Source: Armatimonadota bacterium
GTDB lineage: Bacteria > Armatimonadota > Fimbriimonadia > Fimbriimonadales > Fimbriimonadaceae
Reading direction: 5' to 3'
Length of the DNA stretch: 64,000 nucleotides
Assembly (NCBI GenBank): GCA_018268375.1
Contig: JAFDWS010000002.1
Span: forward strand, 496,001 to 560,000
Shown here piece after piece: positions 22,763 to 30,371 of this stretch; the first letter of the stretch is position 1; every line of letters starts with the position of its first letter. The position numbers were made by a program, and so were the translations under genes. Under the pieces are notes generated by a model, which was not told the DNA's origin, did not search any database, and saw only the letters and a program-made list of their open reading frames with translations.

Positions 22763-22836
22763 TGGTGGAACCGCGGGGAATCGAACCCCGATTTTCTCCC
22801 TGCCGAGGAGATGTAATCCCGTTATACCACGGCCCC
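22763..22836 (-). tRNA. tRNA-Ala(GGC)-like with C33
   Basis: GGGGCCG/CGGTTCC acceptor, D arm GTA/TAC, TCTCC-TCGGCAG-GGAGA anticodon arm with C at 33, T loop TTCGATT, A73 and encoded CCA. Confidence 0.7.
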
Positions 22837-22842
22837 ACAAAC

Positions 22843-22945
22843 TGGCGGAATGTCGAGCGGAGTCGAACCGCACTGTACCATACTTTCACCCTGACTCGAA
22901 CAGGGGCATCTAGCTAAGAAGGCCACCACTGACTTTAGACATTCC
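22843..22945 (-). tRNA. tRNA-Ser(CGA)-like with extra bases
   Basis: GGAATGT/ACATTCC acceptor, D arm AAG/CTT, CCCTG-TTCGAGT-CAGGG anticodon arm (CGA), variable arm GTA-TGG-TAC, T loop TTCGACT, G73 and encoded CCA. About 12 extra bases lie between D and anticodon arms. Confidence 0.65.
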
Positions 22946-22962
22946 ACAAACCTGGTTCTCAG

Positions 22963-23069
22963 CGGACATGGCGGGATTCGAACCCGCGTGGTGGTCTGGC
23001 GACTTTCAGGAGAGCTCGCTTTGGCCGACTAATTACTAAACCCGCCTCTGTCTCGAGGCCGTCGTGTCC
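22963..23069 (-). tRNA. Class II tRNA with enlarged middle, possibly Ser
   Basis: GGACACG/CATGTCC acceptor 6 of 7, D arm GCCTC/GAGGC, T arm GCGGG-TTCGAAT-CCCGC, G73, no CCA. The middle has GCGA/TCGC around CTCTC-CT-GAAAG. Anticodon not resolved. Confidence 0.5.
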
Positions 23070-23222
23070 TGCATCCGCAACCCGTCACCCACACCTTTCA
23101 GGGGAACGCCGCGACGCGGCTTGTTACCCTTGTCCATGCGACCACTCCCCCTAAGGGGAACCGGCGTTAGTTCATCGCTTTTACGGTGCCTTCCTCTGGC
23201 TACATGCCCGCTGAAAAAACTT
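23070..23222 (-). other. Non-coding, hairpin-rich
   Basis: No gene. Hairpins GCCGC-GTC-GCGGC and CCCC-TTA-GGGG, and a possible tRNA 5' part GGGCATG-TA-GCC-AGAGGAA-GGC without a matching 3' part. Confidence 0.35.
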
Positions 23223-23299
23223 TGGTGGGGTAGGCCGGTTTCGAGCCGGCAACCTCTGGTTCTTCAGACCAGCGCTCTTACCATTTGAGCTACAGCCCC
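23223..23299 (-). tRNA. tRNA-Phe(GAA)
   Basis: GGGGCTG/CTACCCC acceptor with two mismatches, D arm GCTC/GAGC, CTGGT-CTGAAGA-ACCAG anticodon arm, T arm GCCGG-CTCGAAA-CCGGC, A73 and encoded CCA. Confidence 0.82.
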
Positions 23300-23306
23300 A
23301 CAAACT

Positions 23307-23381
23307 TGGTCGTCGGTACAGGATTCGAACCTGTCATCTTCACTGTGTCGGAGTGACGACTCACCACCCGTCCCACCGACG
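23307..23381 (-). tRNA. tRNA-Val(GAC) with C33
   Basis: CGTCGGT/ACCGACG acceptor, D arm GAC/GTC, TCACT-CCGACAC-AGTGA anticodon arm with C at 33, T loop TTCGAAT, A73 and encoded CCA. Confidence 0.78.
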
Positions 23382-23391
23382 ACGTTAAACC

Positions 23392-23504
23392 TGGTGGAGT
23401 GTCTGGGAATCCAACCCAGCTAACCAACAGCTCCGCCGGTCTGGTTTTCTCTCAAAACGCATCCAGGGAGACCGCCGGCACCACCGTGCAGCAGTCCACA
23501 CCCC
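23392..23504 (-). tRNA. Class II tRNA with enlarged anticodon arm, possibly Leu(GAG)
   Basis: GGGGTGT/ACACTCC acceptor, variable arm with AGC/GCT, T arm CTGGG-TTGGATT-CCCAG, A73 and encoded CCA. A stem CCGGCGGTCT/AGACCGGCGG (one mismatch) encloses inner hairpin GTTTT-GAGAG-AAAAC. Confidence 0.6.
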
Positions 23505-23513
23505 ACGAGAAGT

Positions 23514-23589
23514 TGGTGTCCGCACAAGGACTCGAACCTTGAACCTTCCCCACATCAAGGGGAAACGCTACCAATTGCGCCATACGGAC
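23514..23589 (-). tRNA. tRNA-Ile(GAT)
   Basis: GTCCGTA/TGCGGAC acceptor, D arm GCGC/GCGT, TCCCC-TTGATGT-GGGGA anticodon arm, T loop TTCGAGT, A73 and encoded CCA. Confidence 0.88.
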
Positions 23590-23598
23590 ACGAAACGT

Positions 23599-23675
23599 TG
23601 GTGGAGGCGATGGGACTCGAACCCACGGTCTGCTGCTTGCAAAACAGCTGCTTTCGCCAACTAAGCTACACCCCC
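23599..23675 (-). tRNA. tRNA-Ala(TGC)
   Basis: GGGGGTG/CGCCTCC acceptor, D arm GCTT/AAGC, GCTGT-TTTGCAA-GCAGC anticodon arm, T loop TTCGAGT, A73 and encoded CCA. Confidence 0.88.
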
Positions 23676-23814
23676 ACGAAATCTGTGGGCGCCAGTCGCA
23701 ACCAGCGCCCGTTTCCAGGTCTCTTTATCTTCTCAAACCTCTATTCTGCTGTCAAAATGCTACTCAGTCGCGTCTGGACTGAGGTCCGGAACCCGGACAG
23801 TTTTCAGGTCGGCT

Positions 23815-23889
23815 TGGCGGGCGCACCAGGAATCGAACCCGGACCGCTTGTTTTGGAGACAAGAATCATAGCCATTAGACCATACACCC
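23815..23889 (-). tRNA. tRNA-Trp(CCA)
   Basis: GGGTGTA/TGCGCCC acceptor, CTTGT-CTCCAAA-ACAAG anticodon arm, T loop TTCGATT, G73 and encoded CCA. First tRNA of the main array in transcription order. Confidence 0.88.
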
Positions 23890-23944
23890 GTCAAGCCTTC
23901 CTAATTTTGGTCGTCGACCTTGCGGTCTACAGTTTCGATGTGTC

Positions 23945-23986
23945 TAAAAAAGTGGTGGGGCCCCTACCGTTTCCGGTCGAGGCCCC
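23945..23986 (-). terminator. Rho-independent terminator
   Basis: Minus strand GGGGCC ... ACCG-GAAA-CGGT ... GGGGCCCC followed five bases later by TTTTTT, downstream of the small gene ending at 24015. Confidence 0.7.
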
Positions 23987-24014
23987 ATGTGCGCTGAATG
24001 AATCTCAGGTTCTG

Positions 24015-24200
24015 TTAAGTCCTCGAACGGATTGGCCCTGCGGGCACAAACCACGGCTCGACCGCAAAAATAGCTTCTGCGGCTGGCATTTCCATAATGG
24101 CCATGGCTTGGTTCTTAGACATTTGTCGAATCCTTTGTTTCCTGATGGAACCTTTGCCCACCAAAAGGTCTTGACGACCCACGGTGGACGAAAGTTCCAC
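24015..24200 (-). CDS. Small unknown protein in its own transcription unit
   Basis: 61 residues from a GTG at 24200 (VELSSTVGRQDLLVGKGS), basic first half, then MEMPAAEAIFAVEPWFVPAG. It lies exactly between a consensus promoter (24216-24244) and a terminator (23945-23986). TAA stop. Confidence 0.5.
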   Translation of the reverse strand: MELSSTVGRQDLLVGKGSIRKQRIRQMSKNQAMAIMEMPAAEAIFAVEPWFVPAGPIRSRT

Positions 24201-24215
24201 GCTTCAGTTTCGTTG

Positions 24216-24244
24216 ATTATACAAGACCCACCTGCGAATGTCAA
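24216..24244 (-). promoter_or_regulatory. Sigma-70 promoter
   Basis: TTGACA (24239-24244), 17 bases, TATAAT (24216-24221) on the minus strand: a perfect consensus. Confidence 0.8.
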
Positions 24245-24271
24245 GGGGCCTAGTGAAAAAAGTCAAAAAAG

Positions 24272-24475
24272 TCAATCGTGGACTCCGCCAAAGTCAGTGT
24301 CGTGAATGTAACCCGACAGACAAAGTTCGGCCTCAAGTTCTTCGTTGGTCATCGCACAGTAGTCTTCGGTCTCCTCTGGTTCGCCGAACAATTCACTGTC
24401 TTGTCCGATGGCCTTCACAATTTGGATGGCCTCGGCCCGACTGAAGTATTGCAACCCGTCCTTGATGTGCGGCAT
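24272..24475 (-). CDS. Small acidic unknown protein
   Basis: 67 residues, MPHIKDGLQYFSRAEAIQIV, then a strongly acidic part (GEPEETEDYCAMTNEELEAE). TAAAAT lies six bases before the ATG. TGA stop. Confidence 0.6.
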   Translation of the reverse strand: MPHIKDGLQYFSRAEAIQIVKAIGQDSELFGEPEETEDYCAMTNEELEAELCLSGYIHDTDFGGVHD

Positions 24476-24504
24476 GAGTTTATTTTACTCTGTGCGCTTC
24501 TGTG

Positions 24505-24813
24505 TCAAGAAGGCTTCTCAACTTTCACGACGACACCGTACAACGCGCCCGCCGATGCCCAGCCATTGATGACGCCACGGTTGTTCCCAATAAGAATTCG
24601 GTCATTGTCCTTCGCCTTGACAAGGTGCAAGTAGTCCCTACCGTTGACACGCACCAGTACAGCATCGTCGACTTTCACTTCTTCCATTTTGACTGGCCTC
24701 AGTGTGACCAGACTGCCGCTTTCTATCCTGCCGCGCATCGACTGGCCGCGCGGGCGGATAGTGACTTCGTTTCCCGCGCGCAACTGCTCCTTGGCCCTGT
24801 TCGCCCAACTCAT
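24505..24813 (-). CDS. S24/S26-type peptidase-like protein
   Basis: 102 residues. RPRGQSMRGRIESGSLV is the catalytic serine region (GxSM) of the LexA/signal-peptidase fold, and LVRVNGRDYLHLVKAKDNDR holds the region of the lysine; IGNNRGVINGW is typical of short phage and cyanobacterial members. No membrane anchor or DNA-binding domain, so a self-contained protease-like domain of unknown substrate. Confidence 0.75.
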   Translation of the reverse strand: MSWANRAKEQLRAGNEVTIRPRGQSMRGRIESGSLVTLRPVKMEEVKVDDAVLVRVNGRDYLHLVKAKDNDRILIGNNRGVINGWASAGALYGVVVKVEKPS

Positions 24814-24846
24814 ATATGGACAAGATTGTACCTGTACAAGCCGGGC

Positions 24847-25770
24847 ATGACACCGCCCAAAATTGCTTCTGAGTTCTTGACGCCAAAAACGGGGGCCAGG
24901 GCAATCGTCACTGGTGGCGCTGGTTTTATCGGCTCTCGATTGATTGAAGCGTTGGTAGCAAGAGGCACAAAAGTCATATCAATCGACAATTACTCTACAG
25001 GCACTACAGACCGGCACGTCGATTCTCCCAACGTGTCATATCACACATGGGACACGGCAGACGGACTCGAGTGGCTCCTGCCTTTTGAGCCGAACATCGT
25101 GTACCACCTTGGCGAGTATGCACGCATCGTCACAAGTTTCGAGGACGTGCGTCAAGTCCACCGGTCTAATTCTGCCGGCTCGTTCAACGTCTTTGAGTTT
25201 TGCAGGGAGTCCAAAGCGAAACTTGTGTACTCTGCCACAAGCAGCGCGCTGGGCAACGAAGGAAAGGACGAGAACCTCAATCCCTATGCGTGGATGAAGT
25301 CCAAAAACGTCGAACTTATCAAGAACTATGGCGAGTGGTATGGCATGGAGCACGCCATCGCATACTTCTTCAACGTCTACGGTCCAGGTCAGATAACCCA
25401 AGGAAAGTACGCTGCCGTCATAGGCATCTTCCAACAGTGCGTACTTGAAGGCAGGCCGATTCCCGTCGTTTCACCTGGCGTACAGTCGCGGGACTTCACG
25501 CACGTCGACGATATAGTCGCCGGATTGTTGCTAGTCGCAGACCAAGGGTCTGGAGACGGTTACTTATTGGGCACCAACCAGTGCCACACGATGATTGAGG
25601 TGGCCGAAATGTTCGACCACCCTTACGAACTGGTACCTGAAAGGCCAGGCGAGCGCTTCACGTCCACCGTCCTGCCCTCGCGCGCGCGGACAGAACTAGG
25701 ATGGACGGCAGAAAAGTCCCTGGCGGACTACATCGGGGCGTGGAAGGCTGGGCTTGAAGTCACGGCCTGA
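24847..25770 (+). CDS. NAD-dependent epimerase/dehydratase
   Basis: About 307 residues from the ATG at 24847 (MTPPKIASEFL). Extended SDR: VTGGAGFIGSRLIEAL binds NAD, YSATSSALG supplies the Ser, and NPYAWMKSKN gives YxxxK. VYGPGQ and SRDFTHVDDI are typical of UDP-sugar epimerases and dehydratases. May modify a nucleotide sugar for surface or DNA glycans. TACAAG six bases before the ATG; earlier ATGs in frame lack coding character and overlap the peptidase gene. Confidence 0.85.
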   Translation: MTPPKIASEFLTPKTGARAIVTGGAGFIGSRLIEALVARGTKVISIDNYSTGTTDRHVDSPNVSYHTWDTADGLEWLLPFEPNIVYHLGEYARIVTSFEDVRQVHRSNSAGSFNVFEFCRESKAKLVYSATSSALGNEGKDENLNPYAWMKSKNVELIKNYGEWYGMEHAIAYFFNVYGPGQITQGKYAAVIGIFQQCVLEGRPIPVVSPGVQSRDFTHVDDIVAGLLLVADQGSGDGYLLGTNQCHTMIEVAEMFDHPYELVPERPGERFTSTVLPSRARTELGWTAEKSLADYIGAWKAGLEVTA

Positions 25771-26344
25771 TTAGACCGGCTTCCAACAGCTCCTCGTAGT
25801 TTTCAGAACCGTACATCATCTTGGTGTCCGCGGGGTAGACCGCGTAGTAGTCGATATCACCAAAACAAGTGTTCTTGGTGCCGTTGTGCGTCTTTTCGTT
25901 CCAAATACGGTCGGCTTCTTCGCGGCTCACTGGCTTGGAGACATCCATCCATAGCCGGTCCATTCCATCGTACAGCCTCACGACGAACAACTCGGGTGCA
26001 AAGTCCTGTGCGGTCAATACCATCGAGGCTTCGCTGACTCTATGGACGAACACAGCATCCTGTTCGTAGTGCTCTAACGTCATTTTGGCGATGGCTTGCA
26101 TTTGCTCTTCGGTGCAGGCGATTCGCACAGGAATCATCAGTTCGCGGACTGTCTTTTCAGGAGACTCGACCCAGGCTCCTTTGACCGCGCGCAGGATAGT
26201 GAGGCCGCCTGCTATGTCCATGACCTTAGTGTCCCATTCTTGGTGATATGGCACCTGGACAGTTTTTCGACCCATGTTGTACGGAACAAGAATTTCCCAC
26301 AACGGAACGGCCTTGTTGAGCGGTTGTTTTCCTTTTTGTTTCAT
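25760..26344 (-). CDS. Unknown phage-type protein
   Basis: 194 residues. PLWEILVPYNMGRKTVQVPY and MIPVRIACTEEQMQAIAKMT are met in phage proteins without known function; the C-terminal WMDVSKPVSREEADRIWNEK may be a separate domain. CATACT five bases before the ATG. Its end overlaps the epimerase gene by 11 bases. Confidence 0.7.
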   Translation of the reverse strand: MKQKGKQPLNKAVPLWEILVPYNMGRKTVQVPYHQEWDTKVMDIAGGLTILRAVKGAWVESPEKTVRELMIPVRIACTEEQMQAIAKMTLEHYEQDAVFVHRVSEASMVLTAQDFAPELFVVRLYDGMDRLWMDVSKPVSREEADRIWNEKTHNGTKNTCFGDIDYYAVYPADTKMMYGSENYEELLEAGLIRP

Positions 26345-26514
26345 GCCTTAGTATGACACAAATATGACACCAGACGGTCTATGTGCCCACAATATGCGGT
26401 CGCATTGTTAAGGGTCGAATAAGAAAGACGGTCAGGGGTAGTCAGCCAACAACTCCAAGGGTAAATTTACACTGCGCCACCGGAAGGGTGGCCGTTTTGT
26501 GCAAGAGGCACCTT

Positions 26515-27486
26515 ATGAAGAAACACCGTTACGGTTTCACCCTCATCGAACTTTTGGTGGTCATCGCCATCATCGCCATTCTGGCGGCCATTCTGTTCCC
26601 AGTTTTTGCTCAGGCAAAGCTGGCCGCAAAGAAGGCTTCGGGGTTGAGCAACAACAAACAGCTCAACACTGCCATGAACATTTACCTCACAGACAATGAC
26701 GACGTGTACATGCCTGCATATGTCTATGGTGACCCCAATGCTCAGGGCAGCTTGGACGACACCGGCATCAGCAACTGGAGCGGCGTCGTCATGCCGTATG
26801 TAAAAAACATGCGCATTTTTGTCTCTCCGTTTGACCCACTTGGCGGTCAGCCACCCACCAACTTCAAGGGAGACAATATGGGCTGCGGAGTCGCCGGAGG
26901 CGCCACTTCTGGTAATCCCAACATTCAGGACAACCAAGCTTGCCGCCTTAGCTACACAGTGAACGAACAAGTCTTCCCGCGGCCGCGCGGCGGAGTTGGC
27001 GGAGTACAGTTCGGGCAAGGGTTGAATGTGGTTTCACAAACCGGCATCGACGCGCCGGCGGACACCATCACCATTACGGAATTCACTGAGTACGTCAATG
27101 CCGTCTCAGGCGGTGGTCAGGGAGGTGTCAAATTCAAGGCGCACCGACCGACTGACGCGCTTGCCTTAAACTCGGCAGGCACAGTTCCGTACGACACCAG
27201 CAACACTAACAACAAGCCCGTGTACGCTCTTTCGAGCGCAGCGGCCGACAAGCTTTTTGACCAACAGCCGACATTGCCGTTTGGCCATACGACTTTCCCA
27301 CACATCGTCTACATGAACAGCGGACGCAAATCGAATGGCGTCACGTTCTCCTTTGCCGACGGGCATGCGAAGAACCTCAAAGTGAGTCAAACTTTGGGAT
27401 GCGACAAGTTCATGTGGGGCACGTCAGTCTTCAGCCAGCAATCTGAACCTGTCTTGTGCCCCGCCACTGGACTGCCGGTGCGATAA
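26515..27486 (+). CDS. Prepilin-type protein, DUF1559-like
   Basis: 323 residues from [20 protein letters not shown], behind [13 protein letters not shown] is a prepilin peptidase site followed by the hydrophobic pilin helix; the C-terminal [12 protein letters not shown] is the H-x9-DG type end of DUF1559 proteins, which are abundant in Armatimonadota and Planctomycetota. Probably exported and assembled as a pseudopilin. Its presence links the element to such a host. A strong terminator follows. Confidence 0.85.
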   Translation: MKKHRYGFTLIELLVVIAIIAILAAILFPVFAQAKLAAKKASGLSNNKQLNTAMNIYLTDNDDVYMPAYVYGDPNAQGSLDDTGISNWSGVVMPYVKNMRIFVSPFDPLGGQPPTNFKGDNMGCGVAGGATSGNPNIQDNQACRLSYTVNEQVFPRPRGGVGGVQFGQGLNVVSQTGIDAPADTITITEFTEYVNAVSGGGQGGVKFKAHRPTDALALNSAGTVPYDTSNTNNKPVYALSSAAADKLFDQQPTLPFGHTTFPHIVYMNSGRKSNGVTFSFADGHAKNLKVSQTLGCDKFMWGTSVFSQQSEPVLCPATGLPVR

Positions 27487-27500
27487 GAGGCTCAACGGCC

Positions 27501-28400
27501 TCAGAGAGTGGCGGTGCCTGGTGCGCCGCCACTTTTTTGTTGCGCGGCAGGCTTGGTCAATGGTGCCTTGCCAGTCATCTGCTTGATATAGGGCAATTGA
27601 TACTGAACCTGGTCGTAGGGAATGTACGAGTACACGCGACCGTCTGTCTGTACGATTTGCACGTTTCCCATAGAATCTTCGACAAGGCGATAAGTGCCTT
27701 GTGGCTGATTCTGACTGCTGACTTGGTTGGTGACGGCACCAGTGGGAGGTTGCACTCGGCCGGCAGTGAAGGCCGCATCGAACTGCGCTTTCCACTGCTT
27801 GAAAGGCATCCTGCTGCCATTCGCCTCGTATTCTGCATATGCTCGGTTGTAAGCATCCATGTACCTTTGGCGATACTGACCGTTGGTTTCTTGCTGGGGC
27901 ATGGGTTGGGTGAATTGGAACCCGTTTGCTTGTTGCCGAGGCGCATTTGCAACATCGGTCTCGAGCGTTTGCCGCGTAGCTGCGTCGTTTCCTGCAGGCA
28001 TGTACTCTGTGGGTGCCGCAGTCCCTGGCTGTGCTCCAGGTTGATATGCATAGTTTGCTAAATATTGAGCCCACACCTTGGACACAGCCGCAGAATCAAG
28101 TTGCTTCCCTGTGGACTGAGCAGCTTTTTGCACAGCCTGAGAAGCGGCGACACTCTGTCGGTACACGTCTAAAAGGACACGGTCGGTGACATCGCTCTTA
28201 AGCCTAGAAGGCTCCATGGTGCGCAGAGTCTGTAAAACGCCTTCATTCGGTCGTTGCGAACCCACTAGTTGACCCGACCCGGACCAAAACTGCAAACCTT
28301 TGGTCGGTGACCAAGTCACTTGCGACCAATGTTTGTCCAACCCTCCTGAGTAGGTTGGCAACCCACCCGTAAAAGGCTGCTGGGCAGTCCTGTACCACAT
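27501..28400 (-). CDS. Unknown 299-residue protein
   Basis: Starts MWYRTAQQPFTGGLPTYSG. Low complexity, Gln/Pro/Ala-rich (TGAVTNQVSSQNQPQGTYRL), with a central helical part (VTDRVLLDVYRQSVAASQAV). No enzyme motif; a structural or virion role is a guess. The first residues resemble the CCA enzyme start MWYRAA. TGA stop. Confidence 0.65.
   Translation of the reverse strand: MWYRTAQQPFTGGLPTYSGGLDKHWSQVTWSPTKGLQFWSGSGQLVGSQRPNEGVLQTLRTMEPSRLKSDVTDRVLLDVYRQSVAASQAVQKAAQSTGKQLDSAAVSKVWAQYLANYAYQPGAQPGTAAPTEYMPAGNDAATRQTLETDVANAPRQQANGFQFTQPMPQQETNGQYRQRYMDAYNRAYAEYEANGSRMPFKQWKAQFDAAFTAGRVQPPTGAVTNQVSSQNQPQGTYRLVEDSMGNVQIVQTDGRVYSYIPYDQVQYQLPYIKQMTGKAPLTKPAAQQKSGGAPGTATL
27507..27538 (+). terminator. 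Rho-independent terminator
   Basis: AGTGGCGG / CCGCCACT around an 11-base loop, then TTTTTT. Ends the prepilin gene and lies within the last codons of the opposite gene. Confidence 0.85.
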
Positions 28401-28431
28401 CTAACATATGGTTACAGAAAACACCAGTCCG

Positions 28432-29067
28432 CTACCTGCCAACAACCTTGACTGTAAAGCCAATCCAATCTGGCTGATAGCCAGAGCTAAACCTTTTCTC
28501 AAACCTCTGCAACCCATATTCGCCCGGTTTGGTATAGAACAGACCAGTGTCTTGCACTCCATGTTGCTCGACTAGTTCATGCGCCACAGAATACCGTTGG
28601 TTGTCAGGCAATACAGGAAGGTTGAGGACGTAGCGCACAGTGTAATCAAGGGGATTGTCTTGTAGTTCTAAAGTCTCCAAAGTGACACCAGCCGGCGCGT
28701 TAACCAATGGGGCGGAAGCCGTACGTGACTTTAGACTGAAATAGCCACGTTTTTGCATCGAAGCGTCGAGGCGCCCCCAAGCTTCGTATGTACCGCGGAT
28801 GCCACCAACAATGCAATAAATGACAAAAGCCACGACAAGCACGACACCAATGCCGACCATCGCCGAACGACGAAATTGTTGGTCTTGTTTGGCACTACGC
28901 TCTGCACGAACGAGTTCTCCACGAACACGTTCGTCCAACTTGGCCTGCCAAGTTTTGGACAGTTCAGCGTAGGCGTCGGCAGTCGAACCACTGAGGGCGC
29001 TCAACTCGCCAAATGAAGCCACTTCTTCAATGGCCACGATGTCTTTAATGTCAATACTGCCAGACAT
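28432..29067 (-). CDS. Membrane protein with one helix
   Basis: About 211 residues from the ATG at 29067 (MSGSIDIKDIVAIEEVA). A helical charged N-terminal part, a membrane segment (MVGIGVVLVVAFVIYCIVGG) near residue 70-90, then a beta-rich domain. TACACT seven bases before the ATG. TAG stop, 31 bases before the next start. Function unknown. Confidence 0.65.
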   Translation of the reverse strand: MSGSIDIKDIVAIEEVASFGELSALSGSTADAYAELSKTWQAKLDERVRGELVRAERSAKQDQQFRRSAMVGIGVVLVVAFVIYCIVGGIRGTYEAWGRLDASMQKRGYFSLKSRTASAPLVNAPAGVTLETLELQDNPLDYTVRYVLNLPVLPDNQRYSVAHELVEQHGVQDTGLFYTKPGEYGLQRFEKRFSSGYQPDWIGFTVKVVGR

Positions 29068-29121
29068 GTCACAAAGTGTACCACAACGACAAACGGCCGG
29101 CATTTGCCGACCGTGTCAAAT

Positions 29122-29234
29122 TGGTGGAGACGGCGGGATTCGAACCCGCTTGTTGTCCGTGCACTACTGCAATCACCACAAGGTTCTTCTCTTTTTTATC
29201 TTAACCTTGGCTTTGGCTAGAGACCCACCCGTCC
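29122..29234 (-). tRNA. Class II tRNA with enlarged anticodon arm, identity unclear
   Basis: T arm GCGGG-TTCGAAT-CCCGC, 3' acceptor CGTCTCC, A73 and encoded CCA are clear; variable arm TGCA-GTAG-TGCA. Stem CCAAGGTT/AACCTTG encloses a 17-base purine-rich loop. The 5' acceptor GGACGGG pairs only partly. Confidence 0.5.
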
Positions 29235-29546
29235 AAGGAGCAGCGTGGTTGTTTTTTCGACCCGTCAGCTACACGCCGAAGCTTTGAGGCTTATTCGGAT
29301 TTGTTCTATGCTCCCCACTACCTACCGAATCGGTAAATGGTTCACATCGCTGTTCTTAGACAGCGAGGGCGAAGTTGTTTTTCGCGTTTACTTTTTCTCA
29401 CCATTGATATCGCGGCCAAGATGAGTTCCGCGCCTTGCAATCGCAACAATGAAACGTCAGTCGATTCCCTTACGTCCCCAGTTACTTCTCCATTATACCA
29501 CGATGCGGTCGAGACCTGGGTCTCGACGGTATAAACAAGTTCAAAT
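29235..29546. other. Non-coding stretch with palindrome
   Basis: No gene. GTCGAGACC-TG-GGTCTCGAC (29508-29527) is a perfect palindrome between TATAAT on the minus strand (29491-29496) and TATAAA on the plus strand before the next gene, which suggests an operator. Confidence 0.45.
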
Positions 29547-30278
29547 ATGGTCTCACAACGCACAATCGCAGTGTGCTGTCGCAACTTAGAGGACGCCATT
29601 GAAGCGTCAGAGACGATAGGCCAAGCACACCCTCGTCTTTTCTTAGTGTCTGACTACGAGTGGGCAGACCAATCGTGGCTTGGGCCTAGGGACGCTCTAT
29701 TGCCAATCAAGCCGGGCAGCGGCGATTTCGTTTCCGCGGCCGCCAGACATGCACTGTTGTTCGCTCCTGCTTTTGTCGTCGTGTTCCTTGACACCACAAA
29801 CGACGGATGGGACGACGTCGACTGGCGGGCCCTTGGAGACGAAGCGGCCAAATACGGTTTTGCGAGCAACGACCAACACTGGGCAGTGACCAAACAACAT
29901 GCGGCCGAAAGCGGATTCCCAGGCATGACGGTGGCAATAGAGCGACCTGCGCCAGGACAAAGCGATGTCACAGACGAAGCCGCGGCAGAGCTCCTTGTCG
30001 ATTTAGTGCCGATGTTCGAAGTGTACTTCGACACAGACTTTGGAAAAAAGCACGCCGAGTTACGGAGATGTGTAGAGAAACACGTCACTAGCAGGGCGAC
30101 CGACCGGCCATCGGTCATTTTCGTCAGCGACGGCGACGGCGTCGCTGAAGCTCGGCGCAAAGTCAAGCCTACTGGCAAAGTGGTCTGTGCGCGGGGAGGG
30201 CCAGAAGAGTGTGAATACTTTTTCGGGCACCGTGGAAACACCGTGCGAATCTATCCCGCCGACCTGACGGACAGGTGA
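29547..30278 (+). CDS. Unknown 243-residue protein
   Basis: MVSQRTIAVCCRNLEDAIEA. Alternating strands and helices (HALLFAPAFVVVFLDTTNDG; PSVIFVSDGDGVAEARRKV), a Rossmann-like pattern without nucleotide-binding motif. No family recognised. TGA stop. Confidence 0.7.
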   Translation: MVSQRTIAVCCRNLEDAIEASETIGQAHPRLFLVSDYEWADQSWLGPRDALLPIKPGSGDFVSAAARHALLFAPAFVVVFLDTTNDGWDDVDWRALGDEAAKYGFASNDQHWAVTKQHAAESGFPGMTVAIERPAPGQSDVTDEAAAELLVDLVPMFEVYFDTDFGKKHAELRRCVEKHVTSRATDRPSVIFVSDGDGVAEARRKVKPTGKVVCARGGPEECEYFFGHRGNTVRIYPADLTDR

Positions 30279-30327
30279 CACTGCGCCCAATTTCTAAGTA
30301 CATATAGTCAGACCTGTACAACAGGGG

Positions 30328-30356
30328 TTGACAAATGTCCTGAAAACAGGCATAAT
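30328..30356 (+). promoter_or_regulatory. Sigma-70 promoter
   Basis: TTGACA, 17 bases, CATAAT, directed at the gene at 30554. Confidence 0.8.
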
Positions 30357-30371
30357 AGTCGTCACAAGTGG

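Noticed and set aside
17786..23504. Group I introns in the enlarged tRNAs
   Set aside because: Insertions are 15-50 bases, far below the group I core, and no P/Q/R/S core sequences are visible.
8600..28434. Full reassignment of TAG to an amino acid in the element
   Set aside because: Too many plausible genes end in TAG where readthrough would run into tRNAs or the opposite strand (14881, 16140, 22554, 28432), and TAGTG coupling occurs at 8600.
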